This document shows, piece after piece, positions 12,850-22,700 of a stretch of DNA of 64,000 nucleotides (position 1 is its first letter; every line of letters begins with the position of its first letter). This DNA comes from Clostridiales bacterium (lineage in GTDB: Bacteria; Bacillota; Clostridia; Oscillospirales; Oscillospiraceae). Position numbers and translations under genes: made by a program. The DNA is taken from assembly GCA_004556755.1 (NCBI GenBank), contig SFFW01000003.1, positions 1-64,000 on the forward strand, read 5' to 3'. The notes beneath the pieces were generated by a model. It had not been told where the DNA came from and searched no databases. It saw only the letters and a list, made by a program, of their open reading frames with translations.

Positions 12850-15402
12850 ATGCCTCAGACAACCAAAAAGAAAAAACCTGCAACAACAAAAAAGAAAAGC
12901 ACCGCATCTGCGAAAAAGCCTGCTGCGCCGGAGAAAAAGCCGATCCGCAGAGAGGTTTTCGGCGCGATACTCGCAGTTCTCGGAGTGCTGACCTTTATCG
13001 GCTATTTTTCGGGTGAAGCGTTTCTTGTGAGCGGCGTTTGTGCCGTCGTCAAGGGACTTATCGGCTTCGGCTACTGGGTGTTCCCGCCGATGCTGCTCAT
13101 CGCCGCATGGGGACTGCTGCTCCACCACGGGAAGCCCGTTGCCCTGCGCACGACGGCGGCACTCATGGTGCCGGTGTTTACCGGCGCTTTTGCGGACATT
13201 TTCCATCCCATCAACCTCTCGAAGCAGACCGAGATATTCAAGACGCTGTACGAAGGCGGCAAGGAGCTTTCCTGCGGCGGCGTTTTGGGCGGTCTGATCT
13301 CCTACGGACTTTCGAGCGCCATCACCTCGGTCGCAGCGGGCATACTGCTGTTCCTGCTTCTTCTGCTGTGTATGCTCGGCGCATTTAACCTGAAGCCCTC
13401 CGGCGTCGTTGCGTGGTTTAAGAACAGGGAGCGCCCGGAGTATGAGCCGGAGGAGGACGAGGATGAAGAAGCGCCCGTCAAAAAGCCCAAGCAGAAAAAG
13501 CCCGCCCCAGCAGAGATACCCAAGGAGGAGGAGCCTAAGCCCGCAGCTGCGCCCAAGTGCAGAAAGAGTGCGATAGACATTCCCCTCGACGACGATTTCG
13601 ACAAGCCGGAGGAGGAGTTTACAAGCGAAAAGACCAGCGTTTTCGGCAGCAAGATCCCGCCCGTCGGCACACGGCACACGGAGAACGTGAAGCCCGTGAG
13701 CATCGAGGAGGCGGAGGCGATTGCCGGAGTAAGCTCCGCCGTCACGCTAAGCGGCAGCGGCAAAACCGCTGCGGCGGAGATAAACGACCCTCCCAAGAAG
13801 CTCGCCAAGGAGGAGATCGCCGCCGAGACTGCGGCAATTGCCGGGGAAATAGCCGCAAAGGGCGACCCCGACGAATACGAAAAGCCGCCCATCTACCTGC
13901 TTAAAAAGGGTCATGCGGTGTCCGCAAGCTCCGAGGAGGAGCTGCGTCTCAATAAAGACCGCCTTGCAAGCTCAATAAAGAGCTTCGGCGTCAACGCAAG
14001 GATCATCGGCTACACGAGAGGCCCCACGGTCACGAGGTTTGACCTTGAGCTGGAGCAGGGCGTGAAGCTCAACAGACTGACCAATCTTTCCGAGGACATT
14101 GCGCTTGCCCTCGGCGTCGTGAGCGTCAGAGTTGCGCCCATCCCCGACAAAATTTCCACGGTGGGCATTGAGGTGCCGAACAAGGTCATCAGCACCGTCT
14201 ACCTCCGTGACATCATCGACTCGCCCAAGTTCAGAGCGGCAAAGAGCGTCACCTCGTTTGCGGTCGGTAAGGACATCGGCGGCGAACCCGTAGTCGGCAA
14301 CATATCGAAGCTGCCGCACCTGCTCATTGCGGGTACGACCGGCTCCGGCAAATCGGTGTGCATGAACTCGCTCATCATAAGCCTCCTGTACAAGGCGGAC
14401 CCCGACGAGGTAAAGCTCATCATGATCGACCCCAAGATGGTCGAGCTCGGCGTCTACAACGGCATACCGCACCTGTATATCCCCGTTGTGACCGACCCCA
14501 AGAAGGCGGCGGGAGCGCTGCAGTGGGCGGTCACCGAGATGCTCAAGCGCTACCGCCTGTTCTCCGAGGTCGGAGTGCGGAATCTGTCGGCATACAACAC
14601 CTATCTCGAAGAAAACGGACAGAGCAAGATGCCGAACGTCGTCGTCGTTATCGACGAGCTGGCGGACCTCATGCTCGTTGCGTCCAAGGAGGTCGAGGAG
14701 AGCATCTGCCGTGTCGCACAGATGGGCAGAGCTGCCGGCGTGCATCTTATCATCGCAACGCAGCGTCCCTCGGCGGACGTCATCACGGGACTTATGAAGG
14801 CGAACATTCCGAGCCGCATCGCATTTGCGGTGTCGTCTGCGCTTGAAAGCCGCATAATTCTCGACAATTCGGGTGCGGAGAAGCTCATCGGTATGGGTGA
14901 TATGCTCTATGCTCCCATCGGCTGCGGAAAGCCGCAGCGTATTCAGGGCGCTTTCGTCAGCGACGAGGAGCGTGACCAGATCGTCAGCTTCATAAAGGAA
15001 AAGGCTGCACCGCAGTACAGTGAGGACGTCATGGCACAGATCGAAAAGGCCGCCGAGGAAAAGAACTCAAACGGCAAGAAGGGCGACCACGAGGACGTCG
15101 CCGAGGCGTCGGAGTACGACGAGCTGCTGCCGCAGGCGGTAGACGTCATATTCGACACAAAGCAGGCGTCCGTCTCCATGCTCCAGCGCAGACTGAAGCT
15201 CGGCTACTCAAGGGCTGCCCGCATAGTGGATCAGATCGAGGAGCTTGGCGTTATAGGGCCCTTTGAAGGCTCAAAGCCGAGACAGATCCTCATCACAAAG
15301 GATCAGTGGCTCGAAATGCAGACGGTCAGAGGCACCGCCCCGACCGAGGTACTTAAAACAAGCGTCGAGTTTGCCGACGATACGGACGGCGACGACGAAT
15401 AA
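12850..15402 (+). CDS. ftsK: DNA translocase FtsK/SpoIIIE
   Basis: 850 residues. This membrane-anchored hexameric ATPase pumps chromosomal DNA through the division septum or into the forespore. It has a Lys/Thr/Ala-rich start (1-35), four membrane segments (about 40-185), an acidic/proline linker (about 195-340), then the motor with Walker A GTTGSGKS at 495-502 and Walker B VVVVIDELADLMLV. A C-terminal winged-helix gamma domain (about 765-830, QASVSMLQRRLKLGYSRAAR) reads the guiding DNA motifs. ATG 12850 is preferred over the in-frame GTG at 12841 because GGGTGA is correctly spaced for the ATG. Whether it serves vegetative division, sporulation or both cannot be told. Confidence 0.95.
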   Translation: MPQTTKKKKPATTKKKSTASAKKPAAPEKKPIRREVFGAILAVLGVLTFIGYFSGEAFLVSGVCAVVKGLIGFGYWVFPPMLLIAAWGLLLHHGKPVALRTTAALMVPVFTGAFADIFHPINLSKQTEIFKTLYEGGKELSCGGVLGGLISYGLSSAITSVAAGILLFLLLLLCMLGAFNLKPSGVVAWFKNRERPEYEPEEDEDEEAPVKKPKQKKPAPAEIPKEEEPKPAAAPKCRKSAIDIPLDDDFDKPEEEFTSEKTSVFGSKIPPVGTRHTENVKPVSIEEAEAIAGVSSAVTLSGSGKTAAAEINDPPKKLAKEEIAAETAAIAGEIAAKGDPDEYEKPPIYLLKKGHAVSASSEEELRLNKDRLASSIKSFGVNARIIGYTRGPTVTRFDLELEQGVKLNRLTNLSEDIALALGVVSVRVAPIPDKISTVGIEVPNKVISTVYLRDIIDSPKFRAAKSVTSFAVGKDIGGEPVVGNISKLPHLLIAGTTGSGKSVCMNSLIISLLYKADPDEVKLIMIDPKMVELGVYNGIPHLYIPVVTDPKKAAGALQWAVTEMLKRYRLFSEVGVRNLSAYNTYLEENGQSKMPNVVVVIDELADLMLVASKEVEESICRVAQMGRAAGVHLIIATQRPSADVITGLMKANIPSRIAFAVSSALESRIILDNSGAEKLIGMGDMLYAPIGCGKPQRIQGAFVSDEERDQIVSFIKEKAAPQYSEDVMAQIEKAAEEKNSNGKKGDHEDVAEASEYDELLPQAVDVIFDTKQASVSMLQRRLKLGYSRAARIVDQIEELGVIGPFEGSKPRQILITKDQWLEMQTVRGTAPTEVLKTSVEFADDTDGDDE

Positions 15403-15409
15403 GCGGTAT

Positions 15410-15437
15410 AGGAGGGCGTGCTGTATGCCGCCCTCCT
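15410..15437 (+). other. Hairpin between ftsK and mrnC
   Basis: AGGAGGGCG (15410-15418) pairs with CGCCCTCCT (15429-15437) across a 10-base loop. No T run follows, so it is not a classical terminator; it may limit read-through or protect the mRNA end. Confidence 0.5.
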
Positions 15438-15458
15438 GACCGTGTATGAGGAATAAAT

Positions 15459-15860
15459 ATGGATCTATTCAAACCGAACATGGATGAAAAGCAGGTCGGA
15501 GCAATGAGTATGCTCGGACTTGCCCACATAGGCGATGCGGTGTATGAGCTGCTCACGAGGACGAGACTTTGCGGCTTGGGTGTGACGAAGGTGTCGGAGC
15601 TGCACCGTATGACCGTTGCGACCGTGAACGCCCCCGCACAGGCGGAGGCGGCGCAGAGGATATTGCCGAAGCTCACCGAGGAGGAGGCGGCGATATACAG
15701 GCGCGGGCGCAATACAAAGGTAAACTCCGTCCCGCAGAAGGCGGACATTGCGCAGTACCATGCGGCGACGGGGCTTGAGGCGCTGTTCGGCTGGCTGTAC
15801 CTTTTGGGCAGGCTTGACAGGATAGGCGAGCTGTACGCCGCCGGAACGGGAGAGGAATAA
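15459..15860 (+). CDS. mrnC: Mini-ribonuclease III
   Basis: 133 residues. MrnC is an RNase III catalytic domain without the double-stranded-RNA-binding domain. In Firmicutes it matures 23S rRNA ends. The signature GLAHIGDAVYELLTRTRL (about residues 20-37) contains the catalytic aspartate. The later RRGRNTKVNSVPQKAD and ALFGWLYLLGRLDRI segments also match the family. It starts with GAGGAATAA upstream of ATG 15459 and its TAA overlaps the first base of the rqcH ATG. Confidence 0.93.
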   Translation: MDLFKPNMDEKQVGAMSMLGLAHIGDAVYELLTRTRLCGLGVTKVSELHRMTVATVNAPAQAEAAQRILPKLTEEEAAIYRRGRNTKVNSVPQKADIAQYHAATGLEALFGWLYLLGRLDRIGELYAAGTGEE

Positions 15861-17578
15861 TGGCTCTTGACGCAATACTGCTTTCCGGCATAGTTAACGA
15901 GCTGAAACCGAAGACGGAGGGCGCAAAGATAGACAAGGTGCAGCAGCCGGAGCGGGATCAGATACTGCTGACTCTGCGCTGCGGCAGGGAAAACCTGAAG
16001 CTGCTTATCTGCGCCGGAGCGGGAAACGGCAGAATTCAGCTAAGCTCCGCAAGCTTTGAAAATCCCAAGGAGCCGCCCATGTTCTGTATGCTGCTCCGCA
16101 AATACCTCGTCGGCGGCAGGATAGTTTCGCTTGAGCAGGCGGAGTGGGAACGCCTTGTGCTGGTTGACATAACATCGAGCAACGAACTCGGCGACAGCGT
16201 CGATCTCCGCCTTGCCGTTGAGCTTATGGGACGCAGCTCAAACCTTGTGCTTATAGGTGCCGACGGTCGGATAATCGACTGCCTGCGGCGCATGGACTTC
16301 GGCGGCGACGCAGAGCGTGTCCTGCTGCCGGGAATGAAATATCGGCTTCCTCCGCCGCAGAAAAAGGCGCTCGTGATGACCCTGAGCGCAGAGGAGAGAC
16401 GGAGCATAATATCCGGCTTCGAGCCGGAAAAGCCGATTGATAAGTCGCTTATGGACGCATTTTCCGGGCTTTCTCCGCTCATATGCCGGGAGATCGCCGC
16501 ACGCTGCCAAGGCGATGTTGAGCTTTTGCCGCAGGTGCTCGGCGCATTTATCGAGACGGTGAAGGAGGGCGAGCTTACTCCGACCATGACGTCAAAAGAC
16601 GGCAGACCGACGGATTTCAGCTTTATGCGGCTTTGCCAGTACGGTTCGGAATATGAGCAGCAGAGCTTTCCAAGCTTTAGTGAGCTGCTTGACGCCTACT
16701 ATTCGAGGCGTGAGAAATTAGAGCGCCGCCGCAGAAGGGCAAAGGAGCTGAGCCGTCTTGTAAAGACGAACCGTGACAGGATCGCAAAGAAGCTTGCCCT
16801 GCAAAGGGAGGAGCTTCTGCGCACCGAGGACAGGGAGCAAAAACGCCGCAGTGCCGAGCTTTTGACGGCGAATCTCTACCGTGTCAAAAAGGGCGACCGC
16901 AGCATTACGGTGGAAAACTATTACGAGAATAACGAGCCTTGCACGATAGCTCTTGACCCGCTCAAAACGCCGCAGCAGAATCTGACGGCGATGTTCAAGG
17001 AGTACAATAAGCTCAAGGCTGCCCGCAGCCACCTCACGCAGCTTATAGCGGACGGTGAGGAGCGGCTGAGCTACCTAAACAGCGTCCTTGACGAGACGGA
17101 GAGAGCCGAGACGGAGGCAGACCTTGCCGAGATACGGCGAGAGCTGCTGGATCTCGGCTATATAAAAAAGCAGAAAAACTCAAAGCCGGAAAAATGCAAA
17201 AAGCAGGGACCGCTGCGCTTTGTGTCGGACGACGGATTTGAGATACTCGTCGGGCGCAACAACACGCAAAACGACGAGCTTAGCTGCAAGCTCGGCAGAC
17301 GCAGCGACATTTGGCTGCACACGAAATCGGTACACGGCAGCCACGTCATTATCTCGACCTACGGCGAAAATCCGCCGGAGCGCACGCTTTTGCAGGCGGC
17401 GTCGCTTGCGGTGTACTACTCCCAGGCGAGGGAGGGCGGCAAGACCCCGGTCGACTACACGGAGCTGCGCTATGTCAAGAAGCCTGCGGGAGCGCTGCCG
17501 GGCAAGGTCATTTATACGGAGCAGCGTACCCTCACCGCCGAAGCAGACGAGGAGCTGGCACAGCGCCTTATGAAATGA
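15860..17578 (+). CDS. rqcH: Ribosome quality control protein RqcH (NFACT family)
   Basis: 572 residues. RqcH binds obstructed 50S subunits and adds an alanine tail to the stalled peptide so that it is degraded. The N-terminal NFACT-N domain starts MALDAILLSGIVNELKP. A long charged coiled-coil region occupies about residues 280-440. The C-terminal NFACT-R domain contains the diagnostic GRNNTQNDELSCKLGR and DIWLHTKSVHGSHVII segments. Older annotation as fibronectin-binding protein refers to the same family. It is coupled by a 1-base overlap to mrnC, joining rRNA maturation and ribosome rescue in one operon. Confidence 0.95.
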   Translation: MALDAILLSGIVNELKPKTEGAKIDKVQQPERDQILLTLRCGRENLKLLICAGAGNGRIQLSSASFENPKEPPMFCMLLRKYLVGGRIVSLEQAEWERLVLVDITSSNELGDSVDLRLAVELMGRSSNLVLIGADGRIIDCLRRMDFGGDAERVLLPGMKYRLPPPQKKALVMTLSAEERRSIISGFEPEKPIDKSLMDAFSGLSPLICREIAARCQGDVELLPQVLGAFIETVKEGELTPTMTSKDGRPTDFSFMRLCQYGSEYEQQSFPSFSELLDAYYSRREKLERRRRRAKELSRLVKTNRDRIAKKLALQREELLRTEDREQKRRSAELLTANLYRVKKGDRSITVENYYENNEPCTIALDPLKTPQQNLTAMFKEYNKLKAARSHLTQLIADGEERLSYLNSVLDETERAETEADLAEIRRELLDLGYIKKQKNSKPEKCKKQGPLRFVSDDGFEILVGRNNTQNDELSCKLGRRSDIWLHTKSVHGSHVIISTYGENPPERTLLQAASLAVYYSQAREGGKTPVDYTELRYVKKPAGALPGKVIYTEQRTLTAEADEELAQRLMK

Positions 17579-17607
17579 AAAAAGGAGAGGTGTCCCTCTC
17601 CTTTTTT
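17578..17607. terminator. Bidirectional terminator between rqcH and phzF-like gene
   Basis: AAAAAAGGAGAGG-TGTC-CCTCTCCTTTTTT; the stem is GGAGAGG/CCTCTCC with A and T runs on both flanks. It serves the two converging genes. Confidence 0.9.
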
Positions 17608-17616
17608 CATTGTCTG

Positions 17617-18396
17617 TTATTCGCCGACGTGTATCTCGGACTCGGCAAAGAGAGCGGCTTCTCCTGCAAGAACGATGCGCTCGCCGTCGATACGGCAGTG
17701 CAGCACACCGCCTCGGCGGGACGCCTGATACGCCGTGAGGCTGTCTTTTTTAAGAGTCTCCGCCCAGTAAGGCACGATGTGGCAGTGACCTGAACCGCAG
17801 ACGGGGTCCTCGGCTACTCCGCACTTCGGCGCAAAGCTCCTCGAAACACAGTCGAAGTCCTGACCCTTAGCCGTAAGATGCACCAGAAGCCCGTCAAGCT
17901 TCAGAAGCTTTTCCTGATCGGGAGCGGCAGTGCGAACGTCGCATTCACTTTCCATGACGCAGAGCAGGTCACGACCCATAAACGCCGCAGCGGGGCGAAC
18001 GCCGAGAGCATCGACGATCTCGTCGGTGACGGCAGTGGGAGCAAGCTTGTATGCGGGGAAATCCATCTCAAGCAGCTTGCCGTTTCTCTTGACGGTGAGG
18101 ATGCCGCTGAGCGTGCTGAAGCTCAGAGACTGCGCTTCCTTGTCGTAAAAACGGAATATGGTGTATGCCGTTGCAAGGGTGGCATGACCACAAAGGTCGA
18201 TCTCGCCGCCGGGGGTGAACCAGCGGAGCTTATAGCCGTCGCCGTCCTTAAGCGCAAAGGCGGTCTCGGAAAGATTGTTCTCCGTCGTTATCTTCTGCAT
18301 CAGCTCGTCCGACAGGGGCTTATCCAACACGCACACAGCAGCGGGGTTACCCGAAAAAACCTTGTCGGTAAAGGCATCGACCACATATTGCTTCAT
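17617..18396 (-). CDS. PhzF-family isomerase/epimerase-like protein
   Basis: 259 residues. The fold is that of PhzF and diaminopimelate epimerase; most bacterial members have no assigned substrate. Typical segments are VDAFTDKVFSGNPAAVCVLD at the N-terminus, NNLSETAF near residue 40-47 with the catalytic glutamate, GGEIDLCGHATLATAY, and EDPVCGSGHCHIVPYW in the second half. It is single-gene, read on the minus strand, with a good promoter (18428-18456) and an AAGGAGG ribosome binding site. No phenazine genes are nearby, so a role in phenazine synthesis should not be inferred. Confidence 0.88.
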   Translation of the reverse strand: MKQYVVDAFTDKVFSGNPAAVCVLDKPLSDELMQKITTENNLSETAFALKDGDGYKLRWFTPGGEIDLCGHATLATAYTIFRFYDKEAQSLSFSTLSGILTVKRNGKLLEMDFPAYKLAPTAVTDEIVDALGVRPAAAFMGRDLLCVMESECDVRTAAPDQEKLLKLDGLLVHLTAKGQDFDCVSRSFAPKCGVAEDPVCGSGHCHIVPYWAETLKKDSLTAYQASRRGGVLHCRIDGERIVLAGEAALFAESEIHVGE

Positions 18397-18427
18397 GTTT
18401 TCGTTCCTCCTTGCTGTTTATAAGCGG

Positions 18428-18456
18428 ATTATAACGCTCAGTATTACAGCAGTCAA
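18428..18456 (-). promoter_or_regulatory. Promoter of the PhzF-like gene
   Basis: On the minus strand, TTGACT (18451-18456), a 17-base spacer and TATAAT (18428-18433), 31 bases before the start codon. Confidence 0.85.
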
Positions 18457-18468
18457 GGAGGAAAACAT

Positions 18469-19383
18469 TCAGCGGTTGCCCAGTATCTGCGCTGCAGCGT
18501 ACAGCATTTCGGCAGCGTCGCCCCGTGTGAGAGCCTCGCTGCCGTCGATGCCTTCGCCGACTATTCCGCAGGCATGGAGATTCGCCGCAGACTGCGACGC
18601 CCATGCGGGGATCGCCGCTTCAAGGTTTACATAACTTACGTCGTTGAGCTTTAGGCAGCGGTCGAGGATGACCATTGCCTCGGTCTTGCTTATCTCGGCG
18701 GAAGCGTCGAACACACAATGCCCGTCTCTGCTGTAGCCGGTGACGATGCCGTCTCTGACTGCGGTGGAGATGCAGGGCTTGAGCGCTCCGGGGATGCTCT
18801 CGTCGTCGTAAAAGCCCGTGTTAACGACGCCTGAGAGCAGCTCCGCTCCGGTTACGCTCATGCACATACTCAAAAACTCGCCCCTTGTGAGAACGGCGTC
18901 GGGGTTAAAATGGTATTCGCCCGCAAGCATTTCCCCGGTGTAAGCGCCGCACTCCGCAAGAAAGAGCGCAGCGCAGGAGCATCCGTCGTTTTCCATGTCG
19001 CTGTAGTTCACGTTGCAGCTCTGCTTTACGAGACGGATTATGACCGTCGCCTCCTGGGAGCGCTTCCCGGCGGAGTCTACGGCACGGTAGCCGAAATAGT
19101 CACGGCCCTTTTCACCCTCGTCGGGGGTGTATACGAAGTGACCGCCGTCGGATAACTCGACGCTGCCCTTGCGGGGCTTCGTCGTGATCTCGAAGCTCAA
19201 CTTGTCGCCGTCGGGGTCAAGGGCGGAAAGCTCTCCGCCGTAGGGAACGCCCCTGTAGGTCTCAAACTCAAAGTTTTCCGCTATCGGTGCTGTGTTGTCA
19301 GCAAAGGCTCCGGCGGAAAGCGTGCTTACAAGAGAAAGGCACAGAGCCGCAGCGGACAATGCGGCAGCAATAAATTTTCTCAT
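18469..19383 (-). CDS. Secreted protein with Ig/cadherin-like domain and SLH-like repeats
   Basis: 304 residues. The signal peptide (MRKFIAAALSAAALCLSLVS, likely cleaved after AFA near residue 28) is followed by a cadherin-like or bacterial Ig-like domain (about 33-118; LSALDPDGDKLSFEI, VYTPDEGEKGRDYFGYRAVD). The rest (about 130-300) resembles three degenerate SLH repeats, with NPDAVLTRGEFLSMCMS, DASAEISKTEAMVIL and GSEALTRGDAAEML; the GYxDG cores are eroded. It is probably cell-wall associated. The ribosome binding site GGAGGTAG lies in the 3' arm of a perfect hairpin. Confidence 0.82.
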   Translation of the reverse strand: MRKFIAAALSAAALCLSLVSTLSAGAFADNTAPIAENFEFETYRGVPYGGELSALDPDGDKLSFEITTKPRKGSVELSDGGHFVYTPDEGEKGRDYFGYRAVDSAGKRSQEATVIIRLVKQSCNVNYSDMENDGCSCAALFLAECGAYTGEMLAGEYHFNPDAVLTRGEFLSMCMSVTGAELLSGVVNTGFYDDESIPGALKPCISTAVRDGIVTGYSRDGHCVFDASAEISKTEAMVILDRCLKLNDVSYVNLEAAIPAWASQSAANLHACGIVGEGIDGSEALTRGDAAEMLYAAAQILGNR

Positions 19384-19384
19384 A

Positions 19385-19420
19385 AAACTACCTCCGTAAT
19401 TATTGTTACGGAGGTAGTTT
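19385..19420 (-). promoter_or_regulatory. Hairpin that buries the ribosome binding site of the SLH/Ig-like gene
   Basis: Perfect 15-bp inverted repeat, TTACGGAGGTAGTTT and its complement, with a 6-base loop. On the minus-strand mRNA the 3' arm carries GGAGGTAG and the ATG follows 2 bases after the stem. It repeats the design seen before tepA at 11032-11073. Confidence 0.7.
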
Positions 19421-19443
19421 GTGCATGATATTCAATTATATTC

Positions 19444-19524
19444 TCAGTCAATGGCTTCCCAGCCTGCGTAAGGCGTCACCGTAACGGATTTTGTCCCGTT
19501 CATTTTGGGCTCAAAAGTTAAAAA
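19444..19524 (-). pseudogene. Possible C-terminal remnant of a surface protein
   Basis: Minus-strand frame between two stops reads FLTFEPKMNGTKSVTVTPY and then AGWEAID before the stop at 19444-19446. It looks like the end of a beta-sandwich domain, but there is no start and the frame is closed upstream. The rest of the 350-base gap between the divergent genes is A/T-rich and holds the promoter of the SGNH gene. Confidence 0.25.
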
Positions 19525-19642
19525 ACTTTAAAATTCAGAAAATTTTCATATATAGTACAGCCCACAGGAGAAATAGTGCAAAACCGACTGAAAAGAAGGA
19601 AAAATTTTGAGAAATATTTATTGAAAAAACTGCTCAAAATGC

Positions 19643-19671
19643 TTGAAATACAGCGACATTTTTGCTATTAT
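19643..19671 (+). promoter_or_regulatory. Promoter of the giant SGNH-protein gene
   Basis: TTGAAA (19643-19648), a 17-base spacer and TATTAT (19666-19671), 59 bases before the ATG. Confidence 0.75.
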
Positions 19672-19730
19672 GTATAAGTGTAAAATTGACTACAAAAGTA
19701 ATAGTGATTTTTAACCCGGAGGTACCTTTT

Positions 19731-22700
19731 ATGAGCAAGCTGAAAAGGGGATTTTCGTTTTTCCTCAGCCTCCTGATGCTGCTTTCGCTGCTGACGGTCG
19801 TACCGTTCACGGCGCTCGGCGGCAAGGCTCAGGCTAAGAGCTACGCAAATTCCGGCACCATCACGTCATGGTACACTGCCATGACAGACCTTAACGGTGA
19901 GAAAACGAAGGCCGCACTTGTTGACAAGTATTTTGACGGCCTCTTTGCTACCAATTCGACCTTCCGCACGAGGATTCAGGTATCCGCAGGCGGAACGACG
20001 TTCAGAGTCAAGCTTACAAACTACTACGGCTCTGAGGACATCAAGGTAAACAAGATGAACGTCGGCCTTGCCGGCTCAGGCAATGCCACCTCGGTAAACG
20101 GCAGTTCCGTCGTGAACGTTACCGTTAACGGCAGCGCCTCCTTTACGATACCCAAGGGCGGCTATGTATGGACCGACTGGTTCACCATGAAGTCTCAGGT
20201 CAGCTCCGGCGGATACCTCGTGTTCTCGACTTACGTCAAGAACTCCGGCAAGGTGCGTGACGCAGGTCTTACGGGCAGCATTTCCTACTGCTGGTCCGGC
20301 AATCAGATGACGAACTACGAGTGGTCTTACGGTGCGCTCGGCAAGCTCTCCAAGGCGGATGCCAATGTCGGCGACTATAACATCACTCCGCTGCTCAACT
20401 GTGTTGAAGCACAGACGAGCAACAGCAGCGCTTACAGCGTTGTCGTCATCGGTGACTCTACGGTCACGAACTATATCCCGTCGCTGCTCCAGTCCAGACT
20501 GAAAAGTGAGGGCGTTTCTCAGGTAGCAGTCGTCGGCGCAGGCATCAAGGGCAACGAGCTTCTTGCAGATGGCGTAGGACCCGACGGTCCCCTTGAGGGC
20601 GATGCCCTTCTGAAGCGTTTCGATATGGATGCGTTAAGCCTTGCAGGCGTCAAGAAGGTCTTTGTCAAGATAGGCATAAACGACATCATTCACCCCAACT
20701 GCGATAACCTCAAGGACTACTTTGACGGTACTCCTTCTGCCGAAGAGATCATAAACGGCTATATGCAGCTTATTGCGGCGGCACATGCAAAGGGCATAGA
20801 GATATACTTCTTCGATATCAGCCCGTGGATAGGCTACAACCGTGAGGGTAAGCTCAATCCCGACGAGGCGACCATTGCAGAGATGGAAAACCGCCGTCTC
20901 GAAGTAAACAAGTGGCTTCATGACAACGCAACGAGCTATGTTGACTCCGACTACATGACGGTCGACCCCATCGAGGGCGACTCCTTCGGTCTTGTCACCA
21001 CGAGCGACGTTATCGGCGTTGAGCGCAGCGGCTATCCCGGACAGCAGGTCTTGGCGGATGCTTACACCACCGACCACATCCACTACACGCTTGCGGGTCA
21101 GAACGTCGTGACGAGCAATATTCCCATCAGCATCTTCAAGGGTGTTCCTACCGGAGAGGCTGCAAATAAGGTAGCAACGGTAGGAAATCTCTACATAGCT
21201 ACCACAAAATACGGCGGCGGTAATTACTACTTCTTCGGCAGTGATGAAAACCTCCCCGCAGGAAGCACCGACCAGCAGGGTACCATTTACCTTATGGCGA
21301 CCGACGGAAGCGAAACGGCAAAGCCTACCGGCAGCGGTTTAGGCACCACTAGGCGTGGCGCTGTATATGGGAACCCCATTGCCGACATTGTTCTGAAATC
21401 GACCACATTGCAGAAAGGTACTGTCGGCGCTCCGTATTTCTCTGTTCAGTCGACCGTTGAGAACGGCAGCAATACCACCGTTCCTGTGGATCAGCACTAT
21501 AAGAATGCGTACTGGCAGCAGACCACTGACAAACAGTCCGAGATAACTTGGAAAAACTATGCGTATTCGGATCTGTACCTTGCATGGTACTTCCCTACAG
21601 CGTATTCCCCCGATGTTTATGATACGGGCGTAAGAAAAGAGGTACAAACGAGTATAGAACTTGGCGGTCTTTCAAGCGAATGGTTCTCTGTAAACACGAT
21701 TATAGCATATGATTCCGCTTCATCGTATAAGTCCTATGTGTTCTACGGCTCGGTTTTACCCGATATAAACAGCGACAAGTACCTAAGCTACTTCTACGAC
21801 AAGCCCAATAGAGATGAATGGGACGATGTCGTAAGCGGCGACAGCTTCCGTGTTGTTAAGGCAAACGACCATAACCCCAGCAGTGACGGCGGCAACCTCG
21901 TAACGCTTTACGCTCCCGGTACCGTTGATACGCAGCTTGACATTGCGTCCGCAAGCAAGGCACAGACCTTCTACAACAAAGCAAACGGCACTGTTGTTAC
22001 ATTTGAATACACTCTTTCCGATAACCTGCTCAACTCCCCGACGAACAGCGCAACCGGCAAGAATGTAAATAACCTCACTTATCCGACCAACGACTTCAAG
22101 ACCTACGGCTCCTTCACCGGCTACACCTACGGCGGCAGCGCCGACCGCAGTGTCAGCTTTACGAGCGATAACGAAGCAGTTGCAAAGATCGACTCAGACG
22201 GCAACGTAGTCCTCACGGGACAGGGCGGCACCGCAAATCTGACCATGACCGTAACGTGGAAAGAGCTTGACGGCACCGTTTACACCATGACCGACACCGC
22301 AACCGTTACCAATATTACTTACGGCGCCGACATTTGCATTGACGGAGAGTACCCCGATGCATACAGCTTTGAAAATTATGCCGGCAACGCAAGCAAGGAC
22401 GTCTCCGTGACCTACACCAGCGTACCTCTTGCGGCACTTCCCGCAGGCGGCAGCTGGGATTGGAAGAGCGCAGACAGCTCTATCTTCACTGTTTCCGGCT
22501 CCGGCAGCAATGCAACGCTGGAATTTAAAAACAAGTCAGGCACCGCAAACCTGACCGCAGCCTATGTTAAGGACGGTGTGACCTATTGCAGCGACACCGT
22601 TGCGATAACCAACATCACCGCATTCGTTGACATTCAGATCGGCAGCGATAAAGTTGACGCCAAGACGGGTGCATACCCCGACTTTAAGCTGATAAACGGC

